Shown here: positions 35,346 to 44,412 of the stretch, in pieces
Position numbering within the stretch: the first letter of the stretch is position 1
Layout: each line of letters begins with the position of its first letter
Assembly (NCBI GenBank): GCA_036745275.1
Contig: DAIOGK010000004.1
Span: 62,001-126,000, forward strand
DNA length: 64,000 nucleotides
Origin: JAIUNP01 sp020161975
GTDB taxonomy: Bacteria; Pseudomonadota; Alphaproteobacteria; Rhizobiales; Beijerinckiaceae
Reading direction: 5' to 3'
Program-made: the position numbers and the translations under genes
Notes under the pieces: model-generated
The model's input: only the letters and a program-made list of their open reading frames with translations
What the model was told of the DNA's origin: nothing
Databases searched by the model: none

Positions 35346-35819
35346 ATGGAAGCGAAAAGCCCGCCCAAAAAGGCACATGAACTCTACTACGACGAGGTCC
35401 GGCTTGGCGATGAGGGCATCACGCCCGTTGTCACCGTGACAAAGGAAATGATCCGTACCTATGCCGATCTCACCGGTGATCATACGCCGGTTCATGTCGA
35501 TGAAGAGTTTGCCAAGGCAAGCCATTTCGGCGGCATCGTCGCGCATGGGTTGTTCGGCCTCAGCCTGGCGGATGGGCTCAAGACACGCGGCACGATGCAG
35601 TTTCCACCCGGTGCCTCGCTCGGCTGGAACTGGGATTTCAAGCTGCCGATCCGCGCCGGCGATACCTTGCATGTCAAATACCGGGTGAGCGCGATGCGCG
35701 AGACCAAAAAGCCTGGTTGGGGTATCCTCACCATCGCCTCGGACCTGATCAACCAGAAGGGCGAGATCGTGCAGCAAGGCGAGCACAAGCTGATGATCCT
35801 CAGAAAGCCGGAGGCTTGA
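35346..35819 (+). CDS. MaoC-family dehydratase/enoyl-CoA hydratase
   Basis: 157 residues with the hot-dog fold. The hydratase-2 motif is YADLTGDHTPVHVDEEFA, with Asp45 and His50 as the likely catalytic pair, and FGGIVAHGLFGLSL follows. It probably hydrates or dehydrates a CoA ester, fitting the CaiB-type transferase gene that starts 1 nt after its stop. ATG at 35346 is preferred over the TTG at 35331. Confidence 0.9.
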   Translation: MEAKSPPKKAHELYYDEVRLGDEGITPVVTVTKEMIRTYADLTGDHTPVHVDEEFAKASHFGGIVAHGLFGLSLADGLKTRGTMQFPPGASLGWNWDFKLPIRAGDTLHVKYRVSAMRETKKPGWGILTIASDLINQKGEIVQQGEHKLMILRKPEA

Positions 35820-35820
35820 A

Positions 35821-37032
35821 ATGAGCCAGCCACTTCCGCTCAAAGGTATCCGGGTCATCGACTACAGCCACTTTCTCGCAGGCCCGCATATGTCGCGTTC
35901 GCTGGCCGCGATGGGGGCCGATGTGATCAAGGTCGAGCGCCCCAAAGCAGGCGATGCCGGCCGCGCGCATGGCTATTTCAAAGACGGCCAGTCGGGCTAT
36001 TTCCTTCAGCAGAACATGGGCAAGCGCGGCCTCTGTATCGACATGAAGGACAGTCGCGGCTTCGACATGATGATGAAACTTGTCGAGACAGCGGATGTTT
36101 TCGTCGAGAATTACCGCCCCGGCGCGCTCGACAAGCTGGGGCTCGGCTACAAGGCCCTTTCCAAGCTTAATCCGCGCCTCGTCTATTGCTCGGTCTCGGC
36201 CTATGGCCACACCGGGCCGGATGCCGCAAAAGCCGGGTTCGGCCTGATTGCGGAGGCGAAATCCGGTGCAATGGCGCAGCTCGGCACAGATGGCGAGGCA
36301 CCCCCGCTCTTCCGGATTCCCATCGCGGATATGTATGCCGGCACCCATGGCGTCGCGGCGATCTGCGCGGCGCTGTTCGGGCGCGTGACCAGCGGCAAGG
36401 GCCAGCACATCGATCTTGCACTTTACGATTGCATGATCTCGATCCACGACTATGCGGTTCAGCGCTACACCTTCTCCGAAGGCCGCGACCTGCCAAAGCG
36501 CACCGGCTCGGATGCGCCGGATTCGCCGATCTACGGCGTCTTTCCGGCCTCCGACGGTTATCTCGTGATCGCGGCGCAGGTTGACGACAGCTGGGCGCGG
36601 CTTGCGGCCCTGATCGGTGGCGCGGCGCTTGATCCGCGCTTTGCCAACCCCGCCGGGCGGGCAACTCATTACAAAGACGCAACCGCCATCGTCAAAGGCT
36701 GGACCACGGCCCGGACGGTTGCCGAGTGCCTTGCCACGCTAGATGCTGCCGCAGTGCCTTCCGCGCCGGTCGCGACCATTGATCAGGTGCTGGCCGATCC
36801 GCAGGTCGCAGCGCGCGACATGGTGGTTGAGCAGGAGCATCCCGTTCTGGGCAGGGTCAGGCTTCCCAATCTGCCCTACCGCTTCTCGGATTGCGATACG
36901 ACGCCGAGGCGCGTCGCGCCGCTGCTCGGCCAGCACAATGCCGAGATTGCCCGCGAGCTCGGCATCCCGGAGGCGGATATTGCGGCCATGCAGCACGATG
37001 GCGTGCTCTACGCCGAGGACGCCGCCCGATAA
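35821..37032 (+). CDS. CaiB/BaiF-family CoA transferase
   Basis: 403 residues of a class III CoA transferase. The start is LKGIRVIDYSHFLAGPHMSR, then GADVIKVERPKAGD, RGLCIDMKD and the catalytic Asp170 in FRIPIADMYAGTHG. It activates a carboxylic acid by moving CoA from another thioester. With the MaoC hydratase and the oxidoreductase upstream it suggests a short CoA-dependent route for an unsaturated or branched dicarboxylate, such as mesaconate or itaconate types; this is inference. It is the last gene of the unit. Confidence 0.94.
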   Translation: MSQPLPLKGIRVIDYSHFLAGPHMSRSLAAMGADVIKVERPKAGDAGRAHGYFKDGQSGYFLQQNMGKRGLCIDMKDSRGFDMMMKLVETADVFVENYRPGALDKLGLGYKALSKLNPRLVYCSVSAYGHTGPDAAKAGFGLIAEAKSGAMAQLGTDGEAPPLFRIPIADMYAGTHGVAAICAALFGRVTSGKGQHIDLALYDCMISIHDYAVQRYTFSEGRDLPKRTGSDAPDSPIYGVFPASDGYLVIAAQVDDSWARLAALIGGAALDPRFANPAGRATHYKDATAIVKGWTTARTVAECLATLDAAAVPSAPVATIDQVLADPQVAARDMVVEQEHPVLGRVRLPNLPYRFSDCDTTPRRVAPLLGQHNAEIARELGIPEADIAAMQHDGVLYAEDAAR

Positions 37033-37089
37033 CAGGGTGATCGGCTGATCGGTAGGCGGCGCGGCAGGCAGGGACCGGACCTGTCACCG

Positions 37090-37482
37090 CTAGTCGCAGG
37101 CAAAACCCCGCTGGCCATGCGCGGAATCGATGGAACCGAGGGTATTGGCCAGCCTTTCAAGCGCGAATGATCGGTCGTCATCGCTGATCCGGTCATCATC
37201 CGCGTCCAGCCCCTGCAGCAGGGCAAGAATGCTGTAGCGGTCCGGACCGCGGTTGCAGACCGCATGAATGAAAGGAAGCAGGGCTACGCGCCCTTCTTTC
37301 TTCGCGTCGTCGATCACGAACTCGACGATATCGAGTTCGAAATCCGCCGCCTGCAAGATCAGCCCGCCAAAGCCACAGCCGCAGCCCGAACCCGCCGACA
37401 TGTGCTGGCGGGAAATCCGGTTCCACATGTCCGTCAACTGACGAGCCCTGGAAATCGGCTTCGACTCCGGAAACTGGAGCAT
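37090..37482 (-). CDS. Small Cys-rich protein of the Hyu cluster, unknown
   Basis: 130 residues, not recognised. Near residue 30 there is a glycine-cysteine motif SAGSGCGCGFGG (two Cys separated by one Gly), a third Cys in HAVCNRGPDRY, and a last one in the C-terminal FACD. The middle (ADFELDIVEFVIDDAKKEG) is acidic and helical. A strong ribosome site, AGGAGAGG, precedes the ATG at 37482, and it follows the HyuB stop by 18 nt. It may be a small subunit or metal/Fe-S accessory of the Hyu enzyme, by analogy with three-subunit acetone carboxylases, but no sequence similarity to a gamma subunit is seen. Confidence 0.7.
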   Translation of the reverse strand: MLQFPESKPISRARQLTDMWNRISRQHMSAGSGCGCGFGGLILQAADFELDIVEFVIDDAKKEGRVALLPFIHAVCNRGPDRYSILALLQGLDADDDRISDDDRSFALERLANTLGSIDSAHGQRGFACD

Positions 37483-37500
37483 GGCGGGCGCCCTCTCCTG

Positions 37501-39288
37501 TCAGCCTGCAATGACTTCGAAATTCTGGCGATTGTCGCTGCCAGACCTGCGGCTTGCGCGCAGGCGCTCCGTTGCGCCGGTATCGAGCGTCCCCTGCCCG
37601 GTCACGATGACGGCGTAAAGATCCTGCGCTGACTGGCGGCTGACATAGCCTTCCCGCACATCATGCGCCACCTTTTCCGGATCGCGCAACAACGGATCGC
37701 CAAAACCGCCGCCGCCACCCGATTGCATCAGATAGGCATCGCCCTTCTTCACGCGCACCGAGAAAATCTTGGCATTGGGCATATCCGTCTCCCATTCACC
37801 ATCGCGCCGGATGCCGATGCCGTTGCCAGCCGCATCAAGCCCGCCATGCAGGCCCCACGGCTTGCAGTGCACACGGTCGATGCGGGTCGTGACCGAGAAG
37901 GGGGACAGCGCCTGCACCACCATTTCCGCGCCGAGACCGCCACGGTTTTCACCCGCACCGGCACTGTCGGTGCGCAGCGCGTAACGTTCGACCAACACAG
38001 GATATTTGGATTCAAGCTGCTCGGTCGGGCTGTTGTGGGTGTCGCCATCGTTCATGCAGACGGTAGCAGAAATTCCATCCTCGGACTTCTTGGCACCCCA
38101 GCCGCCGCCCAGCGGGCCGATGCCGACGATGAACAGGCGGCCATCCTTCTGGGAAATGCCGTGGATGTTCGGAAAGACGAGATCGGCATGGTGTCCGGCA
38201 ATGACCCGGTCAGGGATTGCGTTCGACAGCGCCTTGAAGATCGTGTCGATCACCGTCATCGGGAAAGTCATCCACACCCGCATCGGGAACGGCCGTTCCG
38301 CGCTGATGACGCGGCCCATGGGCATGATCACCTTGAGCGAGCGGAAGCTGCCGTCGTTGACCGGATAATCGGTCGGCGTCGTCAGGCATTTATAGGCGAC
38401 CTGGGCGCAGGCGATACCGGTGGTGTAGCCGGAATTGTAGAAGCCGCGCACCTGCTTGGAGACATCCGACAGGTCGATGGTCATTTCATCGCCGCGCTTT
38501 TCGACGCGAACCTTGATCGGAATGCGCTGGCCGATCTCGACGCCGTCGTCATCCATGTAGCTTTCCGCTTCATAGACACCGTCGGGGATGTTGCGCGTAT
38601 TGGCCCGCGCGATGGCTTCGGACTGATCCATGAGGATCGAGACAGAGCCAAGGACCGCCTCCTTGCCATAGCGCTGCACGAGTTCGGCGAAGCGCCGCTC
38701 GCCGGTGGTGACGGCAGTGATCTGCGCCCTGAGGTCGCCCATGGCGCGCTCGGGCAGGCGCACATTCATCGCGATGATATCGACGAGGTCCTGATTGACC
38801 ACGCCGGCTTTCTGATACTTGACGATCGGGATCTGAATGCCTTCGGAGAAGATGTCCGTCGTCACCTGCCCCAGCGTGCCGCCGACATCGAGCCAATGCG
38901 CCATGCAGCAGGCGAAGGCGACAATTTCGCCCTCGTGATACACCGGCTGCGTGAAGGTGAAGTGGTTGAGGTGACTGCCTGTGATATAGGCGTCGTTCGT
39001 CACCAGAATGTCGTTGGGGTGGATGTTCTCCAGCCCGAAGTGCCTGATCTTCGCCTTGACCGTCTCTGCCATGCCGCGAATGAACATCGGCAGGCCGAGC
39101 CCGATGGAGATCGTCTCACCTTTCACGGTGAACAGACCGACGGTGAAATCCAGAGCCTCATAGATAATGAGGTTATAGGCCGTCCGCATCAGGTTGGTCT
39201 TCATCTCCTCGGTGATGGAGAGCAGGCCATTGCGGATGATTTCGACGGTGATGGCGTCGATGGCTGGAGAGGCTGTTTCGGTGGTCAT
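37501..39288 (-). CDS. hyuB: Hydantoinase B/oxoprolinase-family subunit
   Basis: 595 residues. Family features are AITVEIIRNGLLSITEEMKTNL near the start, NDILVTNDAYITGSHLNH, and YYNSGYTTG-like FYNSGYTTGIA; the C-terminus has GGGGGFGDPLLRDPE. HyuB partners HyuA in ATP-dependent cleavage of hydantoins, 5-oxoproline or, in carboxylase relatives, ketones. The exact substrate is unknown. ATG 39288 is 4 nt after the HyuA stop, so the pair is coupled; the small Cys-rich gene follows. Confidence 0.94.
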   Translation of the reverse strand: MTTETASPAIDAITVEIIRNGLLSITEEMKTNLMRTAYNLIIYEALDFTVGLFTVKGETISIGLGLPMFIRGMAETVKAKIRHFGLENIHPNDILVTNDAYITGSHLNHFTFTQPVYHEGEIVAFACCMAHWLDVGGTLGQVTTDIFSEGIQIPIVKYQKAGVVNQDLVDIIAMNVRLPERAMGDLRAQITAVTTGERRFAELVQRYGKEAVLGSVSILMDQSEAIARANTRNIPDGVYEAESYMDDDGVEIGQRIPIKVRVEKRGDEMTIDLSDVSKQVRGFYNSGYTTGIACAQVAYKCLTTPTDYPVNDGSFRSLKVIMPMGRVISAERPFPMRVWMTFPMTVIDTIFKALSNAIPDRVIAGHHADLVFPNIHGISQKDGRLFIVGIGPLGGGWGAKKSEDGISATVCMNDGDTHNSPTEQLESKYPVLVERYALRTDSAGAGENRGGLGAEMVVQALSPFSVTTRIDRVHCKPWGLHGGLDAAGNGIGIRRDGEWETDMPNAKIFSVRVKKGDAYLMQSGGGGGFGDPLLRDPEKVAHDVREGYVSRQSAQDLYAVIVTGQGTLDTGATERLRASRRSGSDNRQNFEVIAG

Positions 39289-39292
39289 CGGT

Positions 39293-41380
39293 TCAGCTCC
39301 CGATCGCGATGAGAAGATTGCCGAAGGCGTCAACGGTAAGATGGTCGCCAGGCTGGACGACGGTGGTCGAGGCATGTTCCTCGATCAACGCCGGGCCGGT
39401 GATCTCGTTACCCCGTCGAAGCTTCGTGCGGGCATAGACAGGCGTCGGCACATAGCCCTTGGCATCACGGAAATAGACCGGCTTGGTCCTGAGCAGCGCC
39501 GCCGGCTCCGGCGTCTTTCCGCCCTCTTCAACCGCGCGGGGCGCCGGCTTCTTCATCAGGCCGGTCACGGTCAGTCGCAGGGAAACGAGGTCAGCAGGCT
39601 CGCCCGGCGCAGATGTGCCGTAGCGGACCGCGTGTACGCGGTCGAATTCCGCCTTGATGGCCTTCCGGTCCTGCCGGGTGATCAGGTCGGTCGGCAGATC
39701 GACCGTCACGGCGTGTTCCTGGCCGACATAGCGCATGTCGGCGGCGTAGGAGAGCTTGACCTCGCTGGGCCGGACGGCGGATTGCGCAATGGCGTCGCGC
39801 CCTTCCTGCTCCATCCCCGCATACATCGCCGTCACCTCGTCGAACGATACTTCATCGAGGCGCCGGAACAGCGAGCGCACGTAGTCATAACGCAGGTCCG
39901 AGAACAACATGCCGTAGGCCGAGAAATGGCCAGGCGAGAACGGGATCAGCATCCGGCGGATGCCGATTTCCCGTGCGATGGCCGAGCCATGGAGCGGTCC
40001 AGCGCCGCCATAGACCACCATGGTGAAATTGCCGGCGACAAGGCCGCGTTCGGTGGTCACCGCTTTGACCGCATGGGACATCTGCGTGACAGCGATGCGC
40101 AGAATGCCATCCGCCATGATCGTTTCATCAAGACCGACCTGGGTGGCGACCGTGCGCATTGCCGAAACGGACGCTGCCTTGTCGAGCGGCATCTCGCCGC
40201 CGAGGAAGTTGGTCTCGTCGAGCCGGCCAAGAATGAGATTGGCATCCGTCACGGTCGGCTCTATGCCGCCGCGGCCATAGCAGGCCGGGCCGGGCATCGA
40301 GCCGGCACTCTGCGGGCCGACGCGCAGGGCATTGCCCTCGCCGATCCGGGCGATGGAGCCGCCGCCGGTGCCGACCTCGAAGATATCGATCATCGGGATC
40401 TGGATCGGCAGGGCCTTTTCATAGCCGCCGATCAGCGCGCTTCCGGTCGTCAGCGGTTCGCCGCCCGAGATCACGCCGGCCTTCGCGGTCGTGCCACCCA
40501 TGTCGAAGGCGATGGCCTCGCCAAGGCCCATCTGCGCGCAGATGGCCTGGGCGCCGATCACTCCCGCCGCCGGGCCGGATTCCAGCATACGCACGCAGTC
40601 GCGCCGGGCATGTTCAATCGGGAACAGCCCGCCTGTGGATTGCACCGCGTAGAAACTGCCCTTGAAACCGGCTGCGATCAGATGGCTTTCGAGTTCGCCG
40701 AGATAGGCAGAAACGCGCGGGCCAACATAGGCGTTGGCCGCCACAGTCGAGACGCGTTCAAACTCGCGATACTCCTGCGACAACTCATGGGAAGCCGAAA
40801 CGAAGGTGCCCGGCAGTTCCTCCAGCACGATCTCCTTCACGCGCGCCTCATGGGCCGGTGTGCGATAGGCATGGAGACACAGCACAGCAACGGATTCGAT
40901 GCCGCGCCCCTTGAGTGAACGGACCAGTTCGCGCACCGCAGCCTCGTCCAGCGCCTTGTGCACCGTGCCGTCGGCCCGCAGGCGTTCCGGGATCTCGAAG
41001 CGCAGTGAACGGCGGATCAGCGGTTCATGCTTGGAAAAGAAGAGGTTGTAGGCATCAGGGCGGTTGACACGGCCAATCTCATATATGTCGCGAAACCCTT
41101 CTGTGATCAGCAGCGCGGTCTCGGCACCGTTTCGCTCCAGCAGCGTGTTGATCGCGATGGTCGAGCCATGCAGGAACAGATAGGTATCTTTCACATCCAG
41201 CTTTGCGCCGTTCAGCGTGTCCTGAATGCCATTCACGAGCTGGCCGTGCGTCGAGAGCGCCTTGCCAAAATGCAGCGCACCCGTGCTTTCATCGAATGCT
41301 GCGAGATCGGTAAAGGTACCGCCGATATCAACGGCGATGCGCAATCCACCCTGTTTTGATTTCTGTGCGATGCCGGACAT
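39293..41380 (-). CDS. hyuA: Hydantoinase A/oxoprolinase-family subunit
   Basis: 695 residues. The N-terminal acetate/sugar-kinase-like fold is marked by IAVDIGGTFTDLAAFD and LFLHGSTIAINTLLERNG; FDMGGTTAKAGVI is the second phosphate loop. ATP binding for an N-heterocycle or ketone activation is expected, together with HyuB. It is the first gene of hyuA-hyuB-small Cys-rich protein and diverges from the IclR regulator. An operator-like repeat lies in the 166-nt gap. Confidence 0.95.
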   Translation of the reverse strand: MSGIAQKSKQGGLRIAVDIGGTFTDLAAFDESTGALHFGKALSTHGQLVNGIQDTLNGAKLDVKDTYLFLHGSTIAINTLLERNGAETALLITEGFRDIYEIGRVNRPDAYNLFFSKHEPLIRRSLRFEIPERLRADGTVHKALDEAAVRELVRSLKGRGIESVAVLCLHAYRTPAHEARVKEIVLEELPGTFVSASHELSQEYREFERVSTVAANAYVGPRVSAYLGELESHLIAAGFKGSFYAVQSTGGLFPIEHARRDCVRMLESGPAAGVIGAQAICAQMGLGEAIAFDMGGTTAKAGVISGGEPLTTGSALIGGYEKALPIQIPMIDIFEVGTGGGSIARIGEGNALRVGPQSAGSMPGPACYGRGGIEPTVTDANLILGRLDETNFLGGEMPLDKAASVSAMRTVATQVGLDETIMADGILRIAVTQMSHAVKAVTTERGLVAGNFTMVVYGGAGPLHGSAIAREIGIRRMLIPFSPGHFSAYGMLFSDLRYDYVRSLFRRLDEVSFDEVTAMYAGMEQEGRDAIAQSAVRPSEVKLSYAADMRYVGQEHAVTVDLPTDLITRQDRKAIKAEFDRVHAVRYGTSAPGEPADLVSLRLTVTGLMKKPAPRAVEEGGKTPEPAALLRTKPVYFRDAKGYVPTPVYARTKLRRGNEITGPALIEEHASTTVVQPGDHLTVDAFGNLLIAIGS

Positions 41381-41470
41381 GTCGGACGTTTCCTGTCGGT
41401 ATTGGGCATTCTTTCAGCTTATATTCAGGCTCTGCTGCGGGATTCGTCGCAGAGTCATGGACGAACAAAA

Positions 41471-41500
41471 TTTTCGGATTGCGAAAATATTTTCGTCATG
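41471..41500. promoter_or_regulatory. IclR operator candidate, copy 1
   Basis: A 30-bp element in the gap between hyuA and the IclR gene. It includes TTTTCG-GATTG-CGAAAA (perfect 6-base arms) and overlaps the 14-bp palindrome CGAAAATATTTTCG. A copy with 26 of 30 bases the same lies at 43445-43474 in another divergent gap of the same cluster. Confidence 0.65.
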
Positions 41501-41546
41501 TAAAAAACTACTGCGTTCCTGGCGCATCGTCAAGGGGTGAAGCGGA

Positions 41547-42380
41547 ATGACGCCTGAACTCATGTCGCAACATGGCAGCAGCTCGGCGAAGGCCGAGACG
41601 TCGAGCAAGAATTCTGTCCAGTCGCTGGCCAAGGCGTTCCGGCTGCTGGAGGCGATTGCGGCGTCGGAAAGCGACCTCACGCTCAGCGAACTTGCGAGTG
41701 CCGCCAGCCTGGACCCGGGTACGACGCACCGGATGCTGAAAACCCTGATCGACCTTGGCTATGTCGCCCGGTCGGAGGCCAAGCGCTTCACGCTGACGAT
41801 GAAGGTGCTGGACCTTGGCTTCCGCGCCATCGGCCATCGCGACATGCGCACTTTGGCGCGACCGATCCTGCGCACCTTGGTGGGCGAAGTGAGCGAAGCT
41901 GCCAGTCTGGGCGTTCTGAGCGGCACCAACGTGCTCTACATCGAGCGGATGCGGGCAGGCATCATGCGACTTGGCGTCGACATTCAGATCGGCACGATGA
42001 TTCCGGCAACGGGAAGCGTGATCGGCTGGGCGATGCTGGCCTATTTGCCGGAACCAGAATGCCTGCGCCTGATGGATGCAGAAGCCCAGAACGCGGGAGC
42101 CATCCGGCCGATTGAACCGGCCGACGTTGCGGAAAAGCTGAAACGTGTCCGCAAGCAGGGTTTTGCTTCCGGCATCTCGCCCATTTCGAACGGGATCGCC
42201 GTTCTCGCCGTCCCGGTGCTTGATCAGGAAGCTTATCCGGTCGCGGCCGTCAGCGTGACGGCACCGAGCGTGCGGATGACGCCCGATGACTTGACCACCC
42301 ACGCCCTCGGCTCGCTTCAGTCAGCCGCGAAAGACATTTCGCGCGGCCTGCAAGCGAGAGGGGGGACCATTGCCGACTGA
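41547..42380 (+). CDS. IclR-family transcriptional regulator
   Basis: 277 residues. The winged helix-turn-helix is SVQSLAKAFRLLEAIAASESDLTLSELASAASLDPGTTHRMLKTLIDLGYV (about 24-72), followed by the IclR effector domain with LGVLSGTNVLYIERMRAG and GWAMLAYLPEPE. It diverges from hyuA and precedes a convergent Bug gene. The pair of matching elements suggests it controls both hyuAB and the Bug/FAH gap. ATG 41547 is used; the 26-residue tail before the wing is poorly conserved, so the start may lie a few codons further in. Confidence 0.93.
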   Translation: MTPELMSQHGSSSAKAETSSKNSVQSLAKAFRLLEAIAASESDLTLSELASAASLDPGTTHRMLKTLIDLGYVARSEAKRFTLTMKVLDLGFRAIGHRDMRTLARPILRTLVGEVSEAASLGVLSGTNVLYIERMRAGIMRLGVDIQIGTMIPATGSVIGWAMLAYLPEPECLRLMDAEAQNAGAIRPIEPADVAEKLKRVRKQGFASGISPISNGIAVLAVPVLDQEAYPVAAVSVTAPSVRMTPDDLTTHALGSLQSAAKDISRGLQARGGTIAD

Positions 42381-42395
42381 GGGCGTGGCGACCGG

Positions 42396-43379
42396 TTATT
42401 GCGGCTCGAACTTGGCCGCCTTCAGCAAGGCCGCGCTTTTGGCAAGATAATCAGCAGCAAAGGCGCGGAAGGCATCGGGGCTCTCGGATGTAGCAACAAT
42501 TCCGAGTTTCTCGAGCTTGCCCTCCTTGTCCAGTTCCTGCACCGCCGCATTCATGGTTTTGTTGAGCGTGGCCACCAGATCTGCCGGCAGCGCCTTGGGG
42601 CCCCACACACCATACCACGACGACTGGACGAGGCCCGGCATGCCGGCTTCTGCGGCAGTCGGAATATCCGGCGCGAGCTTGGTGCGCTCGGACGTTGTCA
42701 CGGCAATGGCCTTGACCTTGCCGCCCCGTGCCTGCGGCAACAGCGCCAGCAACGGATCGATCAACATCTGGATATGACCGCCAGCGACATCGTTCAGCGC
42801 AGGGCCAGTGCCGGGATAGGCGATGATCGGAATATCGACGCCCGCCAGTGCATTGAACTGGATGGTCGCGATATGCCCCGGGGCACCGAGTGCCGCCGTA
42901 CCAAAATTCCAGTTCTTCGGGTTCGCCTTGAAGTCGGCGACGATTGCGGGAATGGTCGTCTGTGGCCGCTCGTTCGTCATCACCAGCATCATCGGCGCTT
43001 CACCGACCCGGGCGATGAAGCTGAAATCCTCGATGGGATTATACGGCGCGCTCTTGAGAACCTGCTGGGCCATGACCTGCGTTCCAGCCGAGAACAGCAA
43101 GGTATAGCCGTCCGCTTCCGCATTGCGCACGGCGTTGCCGCCAATCGTGCCAGAGGCGCCGGGGCGATTTTCGACGATGATGTTGTAGCCATTGGCCGAG
43201 CGCAGCTTTTCAGCGATCAGACGGGCAAAAACATCGACGCCGCCACCAGCAGCAAAGGGCACTACGATCTTGACCAGCTTGTTCGGGTAAGACGCGGGTT
43301 GTGCCGATGCAGGGATGGCAACAGACCCTGCGCCAAGCAATGCCAGTGACAAGGCCATGATGTTACGACGGCTGACCAT
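42396..43379 (-). CDS. Bug/TctC-family solute-binding protein
   Basis: 327 residues, signal peptide to about 26 (ending ASAQPAS), then YPNKLVKIVVPFAAGGGVDVFAR, VENRPGASGTIGGNAV and YPGTGPALNDVAGGHIQ, all family features. It probably captures a carboxylate in the periplasm. There is no permease next to it; the TctAB genes at 45.5 kb may serve it. It converges with the IclR gene and diverges from the FAH-family gene, with an IclR-type element between. Confidence 0.93.
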   Translation of the reverse strand: MVSRRNIMALSLALLGAGSVAIPASAQPASYPNKLVKIVVPFAAGGGVDVFARLIAEKLRSANGYNIIVENRPGASGTIGGNAVRNAEADGYTLLFSAGTQVMAQQVLKSAPYNPIEDFSFIARVGEAPMMLVMTNERPQTTIPAIVADFKANPKNWNFGTAALGAPGHIATIQFNALAGVDIPIIAYPGTGPALNDVAGGHIQMLIDPLLALLPQARGGKVKAIAVTTSERTKLAPDIPTAAEAGMPGLVQSSWYGVWGPKALPADLVATLNKTMNAAVQELDKEGKLEKLGIVATSESPDAFRAFAADYLAKSAALLKAAKFEPQ

Positions 43380-43444
43380 ATCCCGATCCTTCTCGCGTTT
43401 CCTTCGCCTCCAACGATTAAAGCCAAGTTTGCAAACTGGCCTAA

Positions 43445-43474
43445 ATTTCGGATTGCGAAAATTTCTTCGTTATG
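43445..43474. promoter_or_regulatory. IclR operator candidate, copy 2
   Basis: Nearly the same 30 bp as at 41471-41500, differing at positions 1, 19, 21 and 27. It keeps TTTCG-GATTG-CGAAA. It lies between the divergent Bug (42396) and FAH-family (43553) genes, so the two loci probably share a regulator. Confidence 0.65.
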
Positions 43475-43552
43475 CGATAACGCTACACGGATATTTCGAA
43501 CAGTCAAGCGCTTGCTGCGGCTGCGTCAGGACCATGCCAAGGAGGAACCCCG

Positions 43553-44395
43553 ATGAAACTTGCATCATTCACACGGTCAGGCCGTCGCTCATGGGGCGTA
43601 GTTGATGGCGATGCCATTGCCGATCTCGGCACAGCCGGCCCGGCGACGCTGAAACTGGCGCTGTCCCGACCCGACGCAATCGCGGCCATTCGGGCTGCCA
43701 CGTCTGGTGCGCCGCGCATCGCGCTTGCGGATGTGACGCTTGATCCCGTTCTGCCCGATCCCGACAAGATTCTCTGCGTCGGCCTCAACTATGAGAACCA
43801 TCGCAAGGAGACGGGCCGCGATGTCGTGGAGCACCCCACGATCTTTACGCGGTTTGCCAATTCCCAGATTGGCCATAACGCCCCCCTCATCCGACCCAAA
43901 TGCTCAACGCATCTCGACTTTGAAGGAGAACTTGCGCTGGTCATCGGCAAGCCCGGTCGCCACATCGCGAAGGACACGGCGTTCGACCATATTGCGGGCT
44001 ATGCCTGCTACAATGATGGTTCCGTGCGCGACTGGCAGCGCCACACCATCCAGTTCACGCCGGGCAAGAATTTCATGGATACCGGCGCATTCGGGCCTTA
44101 TCTGGTCACGCCCGACGAGGTTGGCCCCCTGCCCGACCTGAAACTCCAGACCCGCCTCAACGGGCAGGTCGTACAGGATACGCGCATCGGCGACATGATT
44201 TTCGATATTCCGACCATCATCGCCTATTGCTCGACGTTCACGCAGCTCGAAATCGGTGATGTCATCGTCACCGGCACGCCCGGCGGCGTCGGCGCCAAGC
44301 GCAATCCGCCTCTGTGGATGAAACCGGGCGACATCGTGGAAATCGAGATCGACAAGGTGGGATTGCTCAAGAATCCGATTGTCGATGAGGTCTGA
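43553..44395 (+). CDS. Fumarylacetoacetate hydrolase-family protein
   Basis: 280 residues. Family features are LCVGLNYENHRKETG, the metal ligands in FEGELALVIGK and YNDGSVRDWQ, and VIVTGTPGGVGAKRNPP. Members hydrolyse beta-diketones or decarboxylate/isomerise oxo acids in aromatic and dicarboxylate degradation. The precise substrate is not known. It has the ribosome site AAGGAGG before the ATG, and lies downstream of the IclR-type element. It converges with the hydroxyacid dehydrogenase. Confidence 0.94.
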   Translation: MKLASFTRSGRRSWGVVDGDAIADLGTAGPATLKLALSRPDAIAAIRAATSGAPRIALADVTLDPVLPDPDKILCVGLNYENHRKETGRDVVEHPTIFTRFANSQIGHNAPLIRPKCSTHLDFEGELALVIGKPGRHIAKDTAFDHIAGYACYNDGSVRDWQRHTIQFTPGKNFMDTGAFGPYLVTPDEVGPLPDLKLQTRLNGQVVQDTRIGDMIFDIPTIIAYCSTFTQLEIGDVIVTGTPGGVGAKRNPPLWMKPGDIVEIEIDKVGLLKNPIVDEV

Positions 44396-44412
44396 GGTCA
44401 GGGGGCGTCAGG

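Noticed and set aside
37663..39312. 549-residue plus-strand frame across hyuB
   Set aside because: It is antisense to hyuB, which carries all family motifs. The composition is typical of antisense frames in GC-rich DNA.
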